64,000 nt of DNA from Pseudomonas sp. GM78 (GCF_000282475.1 NZ_AKJF01000064.1:16891-80890); one strand, 5' to 3'. Positions 1-8,636 are shown, numbered from the stretch's first letter. Numbers and translations are program-made. Notes: a model not told the origin generated them from the sequence alone.

Positions 1-1
1 G

Positions 2-949
2 GTGGCCAGGTACAACATCCAATGCGACCTGAAGGACGGCGGCGTGTTTGCCGCCATCACGGCCAAACAGATGGGCCATCTGGAATCCCAGAAGCGCCTA
101 TGGGAGCGTTTCGGGCATACGCAGCTGGAGTTGCTGGATCAGCGCCGCATCCGCGAGGTCGTGGCGTGCGATCAATACATCGGTGGCACGCTCGATATGA
201 GCGGCGGGCATGTCCATCCGCTCAACCTGGCGCTGGGCGAAGCGGCGGCCGTGGAGTCGTTGGGCGGCACCATTCATGAGCAGTCGCCGGCAGTGCGCAT
301 CGAGCGCGGCGCCAGCCCGGTGGTCCACACACCACAGGGCAAGGTCAGGGCCAAGTTCGTTATCGTGGCGGGCAACGCCTACCTGGGCAATCTGGTGCCG
401 GAGCTGGCGGCCAAGTCGATGCCTTGCGGCACGCAGGTGATCACCACCGAGCCCCTGGGCGATGAGCTGGCGAAAAGCCTGCTGCCCCAGGACTATTGCG
501 TCGAAGACTGCAATTACCTGCTCGACTACTACCGCCTGAGCGGCGACAAGCGCCTGATTTTCGGCGGCGGCGTGGTGTATGGCGCACGGGATCCGGCGAA
601 CATCGAAGCGATCATCCGTCCGAAGATGCTCAAGGCGTTCCCGCAGCTCAAGGATGTGAAAATCGACTACGCCTGGACCGGAAATTTCCTGCTGACCCTG
701 TCGCGTCTTCCTCAGGTCGGGCGACTGGGCGACAACATTTATTACTCCCAGGGTTGCAGCGGCCACGGCGTCACCTACACGCACCTGGCGGGCAAGGTCC
801 TGGCCGAAGCATTGCGCGGTCAAGCTGAACGTTTCGACGCCTTTGCCGACCTGCCCCACTACCCCTTCCCGGGCGGACAAATGCTGCGCACCCCGTTTGC
901 TGCACTGGGCGCGTGGTACTACGGATTGCGCGACAAACTCGGGTTCTGA
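2..949 (+). CDS. puuB: gamma-glutamylputrescine oxidase (PuuB/PauB), 3' part
   Basis: The gene runs in from the left edge, so the N-terminal FAD-binding Rossmann part (about 110 residues) is missing; 315 residues to the stop remain. The visible part carries the DAO-family substrate region and the C-terminal FAD-contacting segment (GCSGHGVTYTHLAGKVLAE), and matches the remembered E. coli PuuB almost throughout, for example in MPCGTQVITTE and YCVEDCNYLLDYYRL. The family oxidises gamma-glutamylputrescine to gamma-glutamyl-aminobutyraldehyde in the cytoplasm, part of putrescine catabolism. It ends just before a strong terminator, so it is probably last in its transcription unit. The real start lies outside the window; the GTG at the first complete codon is not a start. 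Confidence 0.9.
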   Translation: MARYNIQCDLKDGGVFAAITAKQMGHLESQKRLWERFGHTQLELLDQRRIREVVACDQYIGGTLDMSGGHVHPLNLALGEAAAVESLGGTIHEQSPAVRIERGASPVVHTPQGKVRAKFVIVAGNAYLGNLVPELAAKSMPCGTQVITTEPLGDELAKSLLPQDYCVEDCNYLLDYYRLSGDKRLIFGGGVVYGARDPANIEAIIRPKMLKAFPQLKDVKIDYAWTGNFLLTLSRLPQVGRLGDNIYYSQGCSGHGVTYTHLAGKVLAEALRGQAERFDAFADLPHYPFPGGQMLRTPFAALGAWYYGLRDKLGF

Positions 950-960
950 TGCGCAAACAA

Positions 961-994
961 AAATGCCCGTATCTGCTGATACGGGCATTTTTTT
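961..994. terminator. intrinsic terminator after puuB
   Basis: A perfect 13-bp stem (961-973 with 978-990), TGCT loop, followed by a T run to 994. An A-rich stretch precedes the stem, so it can also end transcription of the convergent DoxX gene on the minus strand. Confidence 0.9.
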
Positions 995-1010
995 GTCTGC
1001 TCGCAAACCG

Positions 1011-1445
1011 TTAGCCGGCGATGGCGCGGTCCGCCGACAGCTTGCCGGCGCCTTCGATCAGCACCGCGATACTGCCGCCCAGCAACGCCAGGGCGAATTC
1101 ATAGCCGTTGTTGGCCATGAACAGGCCGTTACTGATGTGAACGGTAAAGATCGCCACCAGAGAAAGGAAGGTCAGTCCCAGGGCCGCCGGACGTACCAGC
1201 AAGCCGATGATCAAGGCCAGGCCGGCAAAGAACTCGGTACCGCCCGCCAGCGTCGCCATCAGGTAACCCGGTGCCAGGCCGATGCTTTCCATATACTGCG
1301 CGGTGCCCGCCAGGCCATAGCCACCGAATGCCCCGAAGAGTTTTTGCGAACCGTGGGCAGCGAAGATGATGCCGACGAAAATCCGCAAAACGGTCAGGCC
1401 GTAGCCAGCGCGGGTAAACAATACCTTGTTGATCAGTGAGCTCAT
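1011..1445 (-). CDS. DoxX family membrane protein
   Basis: A 144-residue protein with four hydrophobic segments (about residues 17-35, 58-80, 83-103, 112-130) and the DoxX signature near the start (RIFVGIIFAAHGSQKLFG). DoxX proteins are small inner-membrane proteins; some take part in redox homeostasis or quinone-linked oxidation, but no substrate can be read here. AGGGA sits 9 nt ahead of the ATG. It is a single-gene unit convergent with puuB across a shared terminator. The upstream gene on the same strand begins 1.5 kb away, so it should have its own promoter in the AT-rich stretch 1446-1500. Confidence 0.85.
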   Translation of the reverse strand: MSSLINKVLFTRAGYGLTVLRIFVGIIFAAHGSQKLFGAFGGYGLAGTAQYMESIGLAPGYLMATLAGGTEFFAGLALIIGLLVRPAALGLTFLSLVAIFTVHISNGLFMANNGYEFALALLGGSIAVLIEGAGKLSADRAIAG

Positions 1446-1548
1446 GTTGTGTCGTCCCTAGAGAGTGTGTGTTGGTTGGCCGCTATATTAATCAGTAAAT
1501 CTCATGTTAAAAGCGCAAAAAATCCGCCATAACAATCAGTTTATTCGA

Positions 1549-2970
1549 TCATTTTCGAAGGGCAACTTTTTGCCCCTGGGGCTCCAACGACTCCCGCTCC
1601 CGATCGAACGCCAAGTAGTACTTGTTCACGCTATTAACATAGCTGACAGGTCCCATTCCCACCTGCTCCATGGCAATGCGCTCAACCTGAAAAAACCACT
1701 GGTTGGGGTTCAGCCCGCGGCGCCGGGCTTCCGCGCGCATCCCCTGTACCCGCTCCGGCCCGATGTTGTAGGCCGCCAGCACAAAGGCCATGCGCTCGCG
1801 CTCATTGAGCTTGGGGCTGGCGAAGAACTTGCGGCGAATCATTGCCAGGTACTTGGCCCCGGCCTGCACGTTGGCATCCAGCTCCTGGATGTTGCTCACG
1901 CCCACACGTTGCGCCGCTGACGGTGTGATCTGCATCAGCCCGGTCGGCGCACCGCCGCTGCGCGCCGAGGGCTGCAGGCCGGACTCCTTGAACGCCAGCG
2001 CCGCCAGGTTCAGCCAGTCCATGTCCTGGGCGCTCGCATGCTTTTGCAGCACCGGCCGCAGCTTTTCCAGACGCTGGCGGTCAGCCTTGGCCAGGGGATA
2101 GTGAACCTGGTACTGGCGTCGATAGATGCGCAGAAACGCGGCATCCTGGTCCGACGGCTTTTTATAGCCCGCCAGGAAACGATCGATGCTGGCCCGCAGC
2201 ATTGACGCGTCGCGGCGCACGAACCAGTACTCTTCGCCTGGCTCGCTGATGAGCACCTGGCGATCGACACGCAATTTCGGCAGGATCTTGCCCCAGCGCT
2301 CGGCAATCGGTTGTTCGACGATGGTCAGGTGAAAGATCCCGCCCTGGACCATCTCCAGCACGTCCTCGACCGCCAGGCTCGGGTCGACCCACTCGATCTT
2401 CACGGGCGGCAGTTTGTGCAGCGCCAGCTTCTGATTGATTTGGCTGATGGCGTCACCGGCGGCGCTGCCGTTGGGCAACGCCAGGGTTTTACCCGACAGT
2501 TGTTCCAGGCGGGTGTAGCGACGCTCGCCCTTGATCCCCACCAGAACCAGCGGAATGTTACTGGCAACCGGTTCACTGCTGCTGACCGCGAAGCCCGGCT
2601 GCAGATCCAGCAACTCGCCGGGGGCCACCAGGTCGCCCTCCCCGCGCTGCAACGCGCCGAGCAGTTGATCCTTGGCCCGGGGAATGATCTTGAGGGTGAT
2701 TTCCTGGCCGTCGCGGGCGTGGCCGTTGAGGTATTGCTCGAAAGCGCGCAAGCGATGGTATTCGACGCCGATGGCCTGGCCCTGGACTTCGCCGGAGCTG
2801 TTGCGGCTCTGGTTGACCAGTACGCGCAGCACGCGACTGCTGCGGATGTCCGTCAGGTCACGAACCTTGGCTGCCGGCACGGCTTGCAGCGGCCCGGGCA
2901 GCCGCGCTACCGCCGACATCGGCAGCAGCAGCGAGCAACACAGCAGTAGCAAAACCGAGGGACGAATCAT
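1549..2970 (-). CDS. MltF-like periplasmic lytic transglycosylase with solute-binding domain
   Basis: A 473-residue protein with a signal peptide (hydrophobic residues 5-18, cleavage near AVA-RL), a periplasmic substrate-binding type 3 module (about 45-270) and a C-terminal SLT goose-lysozyme-like module (about 300-455). The SLT module has the catalytic Glu in ALAFKESGLQP, the GLMQITPSAA motif and AYNIGPERV. This order is that of MltF, which cleaves peptidoglycan glycosidic bonds to 1,6-anhydro products under control of the regulatory domain. No lipobox is seen, so it may be soluble in the periplasm or held by its uncleaved leader. It is transcribed away from tatD. E. coli MltF is of similar size; whether this is MltF proper or the Pseudomonas paralogue cannot be decided. 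Confidence 0.85.
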   Translation of the reverse strand: MIRPSVLLLLCCSLLLPMSAVARLPGPLQAVPAAKVRDLTDIRSSRVLRVLVNQSRNSSGEVQGQAIGVEYHRLRAFEQYLNGHARDGQEITLKIIPRAKDQLLGALQRGEGDLVAPGELLDLQPGFAVSSSEPVASNIPLVLVGIKGERRYTRLEQLSGKTLALPNGSAAGDAISQINQKLALHKLPPVKIEWVDPSLAVEDVLEMVQGGIFHLTIVEQPIAERWGKILPKLRVDRQVLISEPGEEYWFVRRDASMLRASIDRFLAGYKKPSDQDAAFLRIYRRQYQVHYPLAKADRQRLEKLRPVLQKHASAQDMDWLNLAALAFKESGLQPSARSGGAPTGLMQITPSAAQRVGVSNIQELDANVQAGAKYLAMIRRKFFASPKLNERERMAFVLAAYNIGPERVQGMRAEARRRGLNPNQWFFQVERIAMEQVGMGPVSYVNSVNKYYLAFDRERESLEPQGQKVALRK

Positions 2971-3206
2971 CCACTCTCCGCAAAGAATTCAGGTCGACCG
3001 CATGAATGGCTTCACGCAATCAAGCGACAGAAACAGAGCGCCCTGAAGCGCTGGCAACGCGCGAAAGACTGGCACAATGATGGCAACGCCACCACCCAAT
3101 CGTCTTCGCGGCATTAAGAGACAGCGATAACCTGTTGTAGTTCTTGGCTTTTCTTATAAATCCGGCGCTCTGGTATGCTTTGCAGCCCTGGGCCCGAGGT
3201 AGCACC

Positions 3207-4013
3207 ATGCAACTCATCGATATTGGCGTCAACCTGACCAACCCCAGTTTTGCCGACAAGCACCAGGCTGTGCTGGACCGCGCCTATGCCGCCGGGGTCT
3301 GCCAATTGGTGCTCACCGGCACCAATGTCGAGGGCAGCGAGCAGGCGCTCAAGTTGTGCCAGCAACTGGACGAAACAGCGCAGCGACTGTTCGCCACCGC
3401 CGGTGTGCATCCCCATGCGGCCAGCGACTGGAATGCCGACAGCGCAGGTCGCCTGCGCAGCCTGCTGAAGGAAACGAACATCGTGGCGGTGGGTGAATGC
3501 GGCCTGGATTTCAACCGCGATTTTTCACCGCGTACGCAACAGGAGAAGGTCCTCGAGGAACACCTGGCGCTGGCGGTCGAACTGCAAATGCCGGTGTTCC
3601 TGCACGAACGCGATGCCAGCCAGCGCCTGCTGGAAATCCTCCGTGACTACCGCGATCAATTGCCAGCCGCCGTGGTGCACTGCTTCACCGGCGAAAAGAA
3701 AGACCTGTTCAGTTACCTGGACCTGGATTTGCACATCGGCATTACCGGCTGGATTTGCGATGAGCGCCGGGGTACGCATTTGCACCCGCTGGTCAAGGAG
3801 ATCAAGCGCGGGCGTTTGATGCTGGAGAGCGATGCGCCGTACCTGTTGCCGCGCAGCCTGCGCCCCAAACCAAAAAACGGGCGCAACGAGCCGGCGTACC
3901 TGACGGAAGTGTTACGTGAGGTGGCCCTGCACCGCAGCGAAAGCCAGGAAGACCTGGCTGCCCACACTACGGCTTGCGCGCGGGCGTTCTACGGGTTGCC
4001 CAGCGTGGATTGA
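3207..4013 (+). CDS. tatD: TatD family metal-dependent hydrolase/DNase
   Basis: 268 residues in a single TIM-barrel metallohydrolase domain. Visible metal-site motifs: an N-terminal DIGVNL (in place of DxHxH), GVHPH, the acidic GECGLDF, the HER/HCF histidines and the ESDAPYLLP signature with the conserved Asp. TatD proteins are 3'-5' DNA/RNA exonucleases linked to DNA repair. The ATG at 3207 is chosen because the family begins with (M)xxIDIGVNL and GAGG lies just upstream; the frame is open 63 nt further 5' but that part looks untranslated. Convergent with the acyl-CoA dehydrogenase across a GC hairpin. Confidence 0.9.
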   Translation: MQLIDIGVNLTNPSFADKHQAVLDRAYAAGVCQLVLTGTNVEGSEQALKLCQQLDETAQRLFATAGVHPHAASDWNADSAGRLRSLLKETNIVAVGECGLDFNRDFSPRTQQEKVLEEHLALAVELQMPVFLHERDASQRLLEILRDYRDQLPAAVVHCFTGEKKDLFSYLDLDLHIGITGWICDERRGTHLHPLVKEIKRGRLMLESDAPYLLPRSLRPKPKNGRNEPAYLTEVLREVALHRSESQEDLAAHTTACARAFYGLPSVD

Positions 4014-4014
4014 A

Positions 4015-4037
4015 CGCGGGCCCGGATCGGGCCCGCG
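4015..4037. terminator. GC-rich hairpin between convergent genes
   Basis: Perfect 9-bp stem CGCGGGCCC/GGGCCCGCG with a GGATC loop, placed between the tatD stop and the stop of the convergent acyl-CoA dehydrogenase gene. There is no T run on either side, so it is only a likely bidirectional terminator or RNA-stabilising hairpin. Confidence 0.5.
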
Positions 4038-4051
4038 CAACGCATGCCGTC

Positions 4052-5281
4052 TTAGTGACTGCTGCGCAACATTTCTTTTGGCACGTACTTGCCGATCTCG
4101 AACTTGCCGATCGCCGCGCGGTGCACTTCATCCGGACCGTCAGCCAGGCGCAGGGTGCGTTGCATGGCATACATGTAGGCCAGCGGGAAATCGTTGGACA
4201 CCCCTGCCCCACCATGGATCTGGATCGCCCGGTCGATCACGCGCAAGGCCACGTTCGGCGCCACCACCTTGATCTGTGCGATCTCACTCTTCGCCACTTT
4301 GTTGCCGACGGTGTCCATCATGTACGCCGCCTTGAGTGTCAGCAGGCGAGCCATGTCGATCTCCATCCGCGAATCGGCGATCTTGTCGATGTTACCGCCC
4401 AGGCGCGCCAGGGGTTTGCCGAACGCGGTGCGGTTCACCGAGCGTTTGCACATCAGTTCCAGCGCACGCTCTGCCATGCCGATCGAACGCATGCAGTGGT
4501 GAATCCGCCCCGGGCCCAGACGACCCTGAGCAATTTCGAAGCCGCGCCCTTCGCCCAACAGGACGTTTTCGTAGGGCACCCGAACATTTTCAAACAGCAC
4601 TTCGGCGTGACCGTGGGGCGCGTCGTCGTAACCGAACACCGGCAACGGACGCAGGATTTTCACACCGGGGGTATCCACCGGCACCAGAATCATCGAGTGC
4701 TGCGCATGGCGCGGCGCGTCGGGATTGCTCAGGCCCATGAAGATCAGGATCTTGCAGCGCGGATCGCAGGCACCGGAGGTCCACCATTTCTTGCCGTTGA
4801 TCACCCACTCGTCACCGTCGCGCACGGCACGGGCGGCCATGTTGGTGGCGTCGGAGGACGCCACGTCCGGCTCGGTCATGGCGAACGCCGAGCGAATCTC
4901 GCCACGCAGCAAGGGTTCGAGCCAGCGTTGTTTCTGTTCTTCGTTGGCGTAGCGCACCAGTACTTCCATGTTGCCGGTGTCCGGTGCCGAGCAGTTGAAC
5001 GGCTCAGGCCCCAGGAGCGAGCGCCCCATGATTTCCGCCAGCGGAGCGTATTCGAGGTTGGTCAGGCCGGCGCCGAGCTCGGACTCAGGCAGAAACAAAT
5101 TCCACAGGCCTTCAGCCTTGGCCTTGAGTTTGAGTTCTTCCATGATCGCGGTCGGCTGCCAGCGGTCACCCTCGGCGACCTGGCGCTCGAAAACCGCTTC
5201 GGCGGGATAAACATAAGTGTCCATGAACGCGGTCACGCGCTCACGCAGTTCTTGCACCTTGGGCGAATAAGCGAAATCCAT
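4052..5281 (-). CDS. acyl-CoA dehydrogenase family protein (ACAD10/11 type)
   Basis: A full-length 409-residue flavoprotein with N-terminal helical, central beta and C-terminal helical ACAD domains. Motifs: [15 protein letters not shown] (acyl-CoA/FAD contact), [31 protein letters not shown], and the C-terminal [15 protein letters not shown] followed by DGPDEVHR, which holds the usual catalytic Glu position. This subgroup oxidises acyl-CoAs to enoyl-CoAs with electron transfer to ETF; chain length cannot be told from sequence. It is divergent from a LysR regulator across 154 bp, the classic arrangement of a regulator and its target. Confidence 0.88.
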   Translation of the reverse strand: MDFAYSPKVQELRERVTAFMDTYVYPAEAVFERQVAEGDRWQPTAIMEELKLKAKAEGLWNLFLPESELGAGLTNLEYAPLAEIMGRSLLGPEPFNCSAPDTGNMEVLVRYANEEQKQRWLEPLLRGEIRSAFAMTEPDVASSDATNMAARAVRDGDEWVINGKKWWTSGACDPRCKILIFMGLSNPDAPRHAQHSMILVPVDTPGVKILRPLPVFGYDDAPHGHAEVLFENVRVPYENVLLGEGRGFEIAQGRLGPGRIHHCMRSIGMAERALELMCKRSVNRTAFGKPLARLGGNIDKIADSRMEIDMARLLTLKAAYMMDTVGNKVAKSEIAQIKVVAPNVALRVIDRAIQIHGGAGVSNDFPLAYMYAMQRTLRLADGPDEVHRAAIGKFEIGKYVPKEMLRSSH

Positions 5282-5435
5282 GGGCAGCTACCTTCTTGCG
5301 GGAGGTTGTTTAGGTCATGCAATCGATGCTAGAACAGCCATGAAAATTTACCTAACCTATTCTCGGCGTGTATAAACATTCATCACCGATATATGATCGA
5401 CTGATCGAGCCCACCTAAAACAAGAGAGCCGCGTA

Positions 5436-6371
5436 ATGAATCTGAGCAAGGTCGACCTCAACCTTTTCATCGTCTTCGACGCGATCTACACCGAGGCCAA
5501 CCTGACCCGCGCCGGGCAGATTGTGGGGATTACCCAACCTGCGGTGTCCAACGCGCTGGCCCGCCTGCGCGAGACCTTCAACGATCCATTGTTCGTGCGC
5601 ACCGCCCAAGGGATGGTGCCAACGCCCATGGCGCAAAACATCATCGGCCCGGTGCGCAACGCGCTTTCGCTGCTGCGCGTTTCGGTGCAGGAAAGCCGCA
5701 TCTTCAATCCATTGCAGGCGGTCAAGACCTACCGCATCAGCATGACCGACCTCACTGAAGCGGTGATCCTGCCGCCGCTGTTCCAGCGCCTGCGCCGCCT
5801 TGCGCCGACGGTGATCATCGAAAGTTTTTTGTCCAAGCGCCGCGAGACCACCAAGGAGCTGGCCGCGGGCCGACTCGACTTCGCCGTGGATGCACCACTC
5901 AACACCGACCCGCAGGTGCGCCACGTCAAATTGATGGAAGACCGTTACGTGTGCGCCATGCGCAAGGGGCACCCGCTGGCGGGCAAGGAAAAACTCACCC
6001 TCGATGATTATCTGGGCCTGACCCACATCCACATTTCCAGCCGTCGCAGCGGCCTGGGCTATGTCGACCTGGCCCTGGGCAAAATGGGCATCCAGCGCAA
6101 GATTGCCCTGCGCTCCCAGCACTACCTGATGGCCTCGCAAGTGCTGCAGCAGACCGACATGGTCATGACCGTGCCGGAACGCTTCGCCCGTCGCAACGAT
6201 TTGCACGCCTTTTATCTGCCGGTCAACGATGTGCCGCCGGTGGAAACCCACCTCTACTGGCACGAAAGCACCGACCAGGACCCGGCGAACCGCTGGATGC
6301 GCGAGCAGATGATCGAGTTGTGCCAGCAGGTGACGGCGCAGGAGAAGAAGCTGGACAAGCAATTGGTTTGA
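5436..6371 (+). CDS. LysR family transcriptional regulator
   Basis: 311 residues with an N-terminal winged helix-turn-helix (about 1-65; LTRAGQIVGITQPAVSNALARLRETFNDPLFVR) and a C-terminal LysR substrate-binding domain. The helix-turn-helix has the NodD/LeuO-like form. It is divergent from the acyl-CoA dehydrogenase gene and probably controls it; an imperfect dyad (ATCA-N8-TGAT, 5382-5397) in the shared intergenic region is a possible binding site. The inducer is unknown. The gene is followed by a long perfect inverted REP pair. Confidence 0.88.
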   Translation: MNLSKVDLNLFIVFDAIYTEANLTRAGQIVGITQPAVSNALARLRETFNDPLFVRTAQGMVPTPMAQNIIGPVRNALSLLRVSVQESRIFNPLQAVKTYRISMTDLTEAVILPPLFQRLRRLAPTVIIESFLSKRRETTKELAAGRLDFAVDAPLNTDPQVRHVKLMEDRYVCAMRKGHPLAGKEKLTLDDYLGLTHIHISSRRSGLGYVDLALGKMGIQRKIALRSQHYLMASQVLQQTDMVMTVPERFARRNDLHAFYLPVNDVPPVETHLYWHESTDQDPANRWMREQMIELCQQVTAQEKKLDKQLV

Positions 6372-6378
6372 AAAGATC

Positions 6379-6455
6379 AAAAGATCGCAGCCTGCGGCAG
6401 CTCCTACAGGTTGAATGCGTACCCATGTAGGAGCTGCCGCAGGCTGCGATCTTTT
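6379..6455. repeat. inverted REP pair (GTAGGAGCTGCCGCAGGCTGCGATC type)
   Basis: Two perfectly complementary 30-bp arms, 6379-6408 and 6426-6455, around a 17-nt spacer. The same element type recurs at 36565-36642. It ends only 5 bp before the liuR promoter dyad, and probably also ends or stabilises the LysR transcript. Confidence 0.9.
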
Positions 6456-6460
6456 CTTGC

Positions 6461-6490
6461 TTGACGTATACGTCAACCTGCCATTAGCTT
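6461..6490 (+). promoter_or_regulatory. liuR promoter with LiuR-type palindromic operator
   Basis: A perfect 16-bp palindrome TTGACGTATACGTCAA (6461-6476) whose first six bases double as a -35 element (TTGACG), with TAGCTT (6485-6490) as a plausible -10 at 18-bp spacing. Near-identical dyads stand ahead of liuA. MerR-family regulators bind such dyads between or overlapping promoter elements, so autoregulation by LiuR is inferred. Confidence 0.7.
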
Positions 6491-6518
6491 AGCGCCATGA
6501 CCCTTTGCGAGCGCGCCC

Positions 6519-6917
6519 ATGAGCAGCCAGACCTACAGCATTTCCGACCTCGCCCGCGAGCTCGACATCACCACCCGGGCCATTCGCTTCTACGAAGAAC
6601 AAGGCCTGCTCAGCCCCGAGCGGCGTGGCCAGGAACGCATCTACTCACCCCGCGACAAGGTCAGCCTGAAGCTGATCCTGCGGGGTAAGCGCATCGGCTT
6701 TTCCCTGGCCGAGTGCCGCGAGCTGATTGAGCTCTACGATCCCTCCAGCGGTAACACCAAGCAACTGCACAGCATGCTGGCGAAAATCAGCGAGCGCCGG
6801 GAACAGCTGGAACAGCAGATGCTGGACATAGAACAGATGAAACTGGAGCTTGATACGGCTGAAGAGCGCTGTGTTCAGGCGCTGGAACAAACCATCAAGA
6901 ACCAACAGATTCAGTAG
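6519..6917 (+). CDS. liuR: MerR family regulator of leucine/isovalerate catabolism
   Basis: 132 residues: N-terminal MerR winged helix (about 5-75; YSISDLARELDITTRAIRFYEEQGLL) followed by a long C-terminal coiled-coil dimerisation helix (about 82-128). No cysteine cluster for metal binding is present, which fits a CoA-thioester-type sensor. It is identified as LiuR from its position at the head of the liu genes and from the repeated 16-bp palindromes at its own promoter and before liuA. In Pseudomonas, LiuR controls degradation of leucine, isovalerate and acyclic terpene intermediates. A REP pair separates it from liuE. Confidence 0.85.
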   Translation: MSSQTYSISDLARELDITTRAIRFYEEQGLLSPERRGQERIYSPRDKVSLKLILRGKRIGFSLAECRELIELYDPSSGNTKQLHSMLAKISERREQLEQQMLDIEQMKLELDTAEERCVQALEQTIKNQQIQ

Positions 6918-6929
6918 ATCTACACAATC

Positions 6930-7024
6930 CCCTGTGGGAGCGAGCCTGCTCGCGATGGCGGTAGCACATTCAAACTGAGGTCGATTGACCCGGCGCCATC
7001 GCGAGCAGGCTCGCTCCCACAGGG
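6930..7024. repeat. inverted REP pair (GTGGGAGCGAGCCTGCTCGCGA type)
   Basis: Arms 6930-6960 and 6994-7024 are complementary around a 33-nt spacer. It lies between liuR and liuE, 40 bp before the liuE start. Confidence 0.9.
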
Positions 7025-7063
7025 TTCTCAGCGTATTCAGACAATCAGCACAGGTCGAATCCC

Positions 7064-7963
7064 ATGTCCCTCCCCACCCACGTACGCATTGTCGAAGTCG
7101 GCCCCCGCGACGGGCTGCAAAATGAAGCCCAACCCATCAGCGTCGCCGACAAGGTGCAACTGGTCGATGCACTGACGGCGGCGGGCCTTGGCTATATAGA
7201 AGTCGGCAGTTTCGTTTCGCCCAAGTGGGTGCCGCAGATGGCGGGCTCTGCCGAGGTGTTCGCGCAGATCCAGCGCAAACCCGGCGTGACCTACGGCGCC
7301 CTCGCCCCCAACCTGCGCGGCTTTGAAGATGCCCTGGCCAGCGGCGTCAAGGAAGTCGCAGTGTTCGCCGCGGCGTCGGAAGCGTTTTCCCAGCGCAATA
7401 TCAACTGCTCGATCAGCGAAAGCCTGGAGCGCTTCGTGCCCATCATGGAAGCTGCCAAACAGCATGGCGTCAGCGTGCGCGGCTACGTGTCCTGTGTGCT
7501 GGGCTGCCCCTATGAAGGTGACGTCGCCCCCCAGCAAGTCGCCCGGGTCGCACGGGAGCTTTATGCCATGGGCTGCTACGAGGTGTCGCTGGGCGACACC
7601 ATCGGCACCGGCACCGCTGGCGCCACGCGCAAGATGTTCGAGGTGGTCTCGGCTGATGTACCACGGGAAAAACTGGCCGGGCACTTCCACGACACCTACG
7701 GCCAGGCCATGGCCAACATCTACGCCAGCCTGCTGGAAGGTATCTCGGTGTTCGACAGCTCTATCGCCGGTCTCGGTGGCTGCCCTTACGCCAAGGGCGC
7801 CAGTGGCAACGTCGCCACCGAGGACGTGGTCTACCTGCTCAACGGCCTCGGGATCGAAACCGGAATCGACCTGGATGCGCTGATCCAGGCCGGCCAGCAA
7901 ATTTGTAGCGTGCTGGGACGCCCCACTGGCTCCCGTGTGGCGAAGGCGCGTAGCGCACACTGA
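7064..7963 (+). CDS. liuE: hydroxymethylglutaryl-CoA lyase
   Basis: 299 residues, one HMGL-like TIM barrel. Motifs: VEVGPRDGLQNE near the start (substrate and metal site), HFHDTYGQA (metal-binding HxH-type), and the HMG-CoA lyase signature with catalytic Cys in AGLGGCPYAKGASGN. It splits HMG-CoA to acetoacetate and acetyl-CoA, the last step of leucine degradation. In the usual order this gene follows liuD; here it is upstream, between liuR and crcY, and separated from liuABCD by crcY and a divergent ligase gene. The synonym mvaB is also used. Confidence 0.93.
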   Translation: MSLPTHVRIVEVGPRDGLQNEAQPISVADKVQLVDALTAAGLGYIEVGSFVSPKWVPQMAGSAEVFAQIQRKPGVTYGALAPNLRGFEDALASGVKEVAVFAAASEAFSQRNINCSISESLERFVPIMEAAKQHGVSVRGYVSCVLGCPYEGDVAPQQVARVARELYAMGCYEVSLGDTIGTGTAGATRKMFEVVSADVPREKLAGHFHDTYGQAMANIYASLLEGISVFDSSIAGLGGCPYAKGASGNVATEDVVYLLNGLGIETGIDLDALIQAGQQICSVLGRPTGSRVAKARSAH

Positions 7964-7981
7964 GTGTGCGGATGTGTCGGG

Positions 7982-8024
7982 GTGTTACCGCTGCCGCGGA
8001 AAAGTGGGCGGAAGCGAGTAACAC
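7982..8024. promoter_or_regulatory. putative CbrB upstream activating site for crcY
   Basis: An inverted repeat GTGTTAC (7982-7988) and GTAACAC (8018-8024) lies about 80-125 bp upstream of the -24/-12 promoter of the RNA gene, the usual distance for an enhancer-binding protein. CbrB, the NtrC-type activator of crcZ/crcY, is the expected binder; that identity is inference from the RNA's identity. Confidence 0.6.
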
Positions 8025-8036
8025 GGAAACAAAAAA

Positions 8037-8065
8037 TAGGGTTTTCCCTGAGGCAGAAAACCCTA
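8037..8065 (-). terminator. candidate minus-strand terminator upstream of crcY
   Basis: A 10-bp perfect stem TAGGGTTTTC/GAAAACCCTA with a 9-nt loop. On the plus strand no T run follows, but on the minus strand the stem is followed by TTTTTTG. It would stop leftward transcripts coming through crcY before they run into liuE. Confidence 0.45.
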
Positions 8066-8105
8066 CAAAAACATAAGTGCTTGTTTTTTAAGGATTTTTA
8101 AAAGT

Positions 8106-8120
8106 TGGCACGGCTTCTGC
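8106..8120 (+). promoter_or_regulatory. sigma-54 (-24/-12) promoter of crcY
   Basis: TGGCACG-N4-CTGC with the invariant GG at 8107-8108 and GC at 8119-8120, exact 10-bp spacing. The predicted start is about 8131. Confidence 0.85.
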
Positions 8121-8130
8121 TATATCTATC

Positions 8131-8509
8131 GCATAACAAGAATAAAAAAATTGCGGCAAACCCAATAAAAACAAGACGTAACGACTCTGACATAACAAAA
8201 ACAACACGGCAGAGACGCAGCTAACAGATTTTTTTGGAGAGGATGTGCTTTTCAGGGTGCTTTTCGGAGTTACCCGCAACCGGACAGAGAACAATAAAAC
8301 TACCTTCAGGTAGCTCCAGAACTGGTTGGATCGCTCAGCGAAAAAGTAGATCAGCGCTCAAAAAAATACGTTTGCTCTTGATCCCGGATGGGGATCGACA
8401 AAAACAGCGGTAAAGGGCCACGGTCACCAAAAACAACAACAGACCGCCCCTCAATAATAAAAAAAGAGCACGCGCAACGAAAATTAAAGGGGAGCTTCGG
8501 CTCCCCTTT
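8131..8509 (+). ncRNA. crcY: CrcY/CrcZ-family small RNA, Hfq/Crc antagonist
   Basis: An AT-richer stretch of about 380 nt between a sigma-54 promoter and a strong terminator, with no credible coding frame. It holds repeated A-rich Hfq/Crc (CA) motifs on the plus strand: AACAAGAATAA near 8135, AATAAAAACAAG at 8164, AACAAAAACAAC at 8194, GAACAATAAAAC at 8289, AAAAACAACAAC near 8428 and AATAATAAAA at 8453. Length, promoter class and motifs match the Crc-sequestering RNAs. These RNAs titrate Hfq/Crc and so lift catabolite repression when poor carbon sources are used. The crcY name (rather than crcZ/crcX) rests on the locus: no cbrB is adjacent, and I recall P. putida crcY next to the HMG-CoA lyase gene. 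Exact 5' end is inferred. Confidence 0.87.
8486..8509 (+). terminator. Rho-independent terminator of crcY
   Basis: Stem AAAGGGGAGC/GCTCCCCTTT (8486-8495, 8500-8509) closed by a UUCG tetraloop; the T run is short (three) and partly in the stem. Confidence 0.8.
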
Positions 8510-8544
8510 GTGCTGTCTGGCATTTGTGTTTCCACCACATCATT

Positions 8545-8636
8545 CTGTGGGAGCGGGCTTGCCCGCGATGGCGGTGGGTCAGCCGACAAATATATCGGTT
8601 GTGCTGCCGTCATCGCGGGCAAGCCCGCTCCCACAG
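8545..8636. repeat. inverted REP pair (GTGGGAGCGGGCTTGCCCGCGA type)
   Basis: Arms 8545-8570 and 8611-8636 are complementary. It fills the gap between crcY and the stop of the convergent ligase gene. Confidence 0.9.

Noticed and set aside
3070-3085. TGGCACAATGATGGC upstream of tatD as a sigma-54 promoter
   Set aside because: GG-N10-GC spacing is right but the -12 box lacks the T (TGGC), there is no enhancer-like repeat, and tatD is a housekeeping-type gene.
3974-5332. A 452-codon plus-strand frame opposite the acyl-CoA dehydrogenase
   Set aside because: Low-complexity His/Arg/Gln-rich translation without motifs; the minus strand is a full ACAD.
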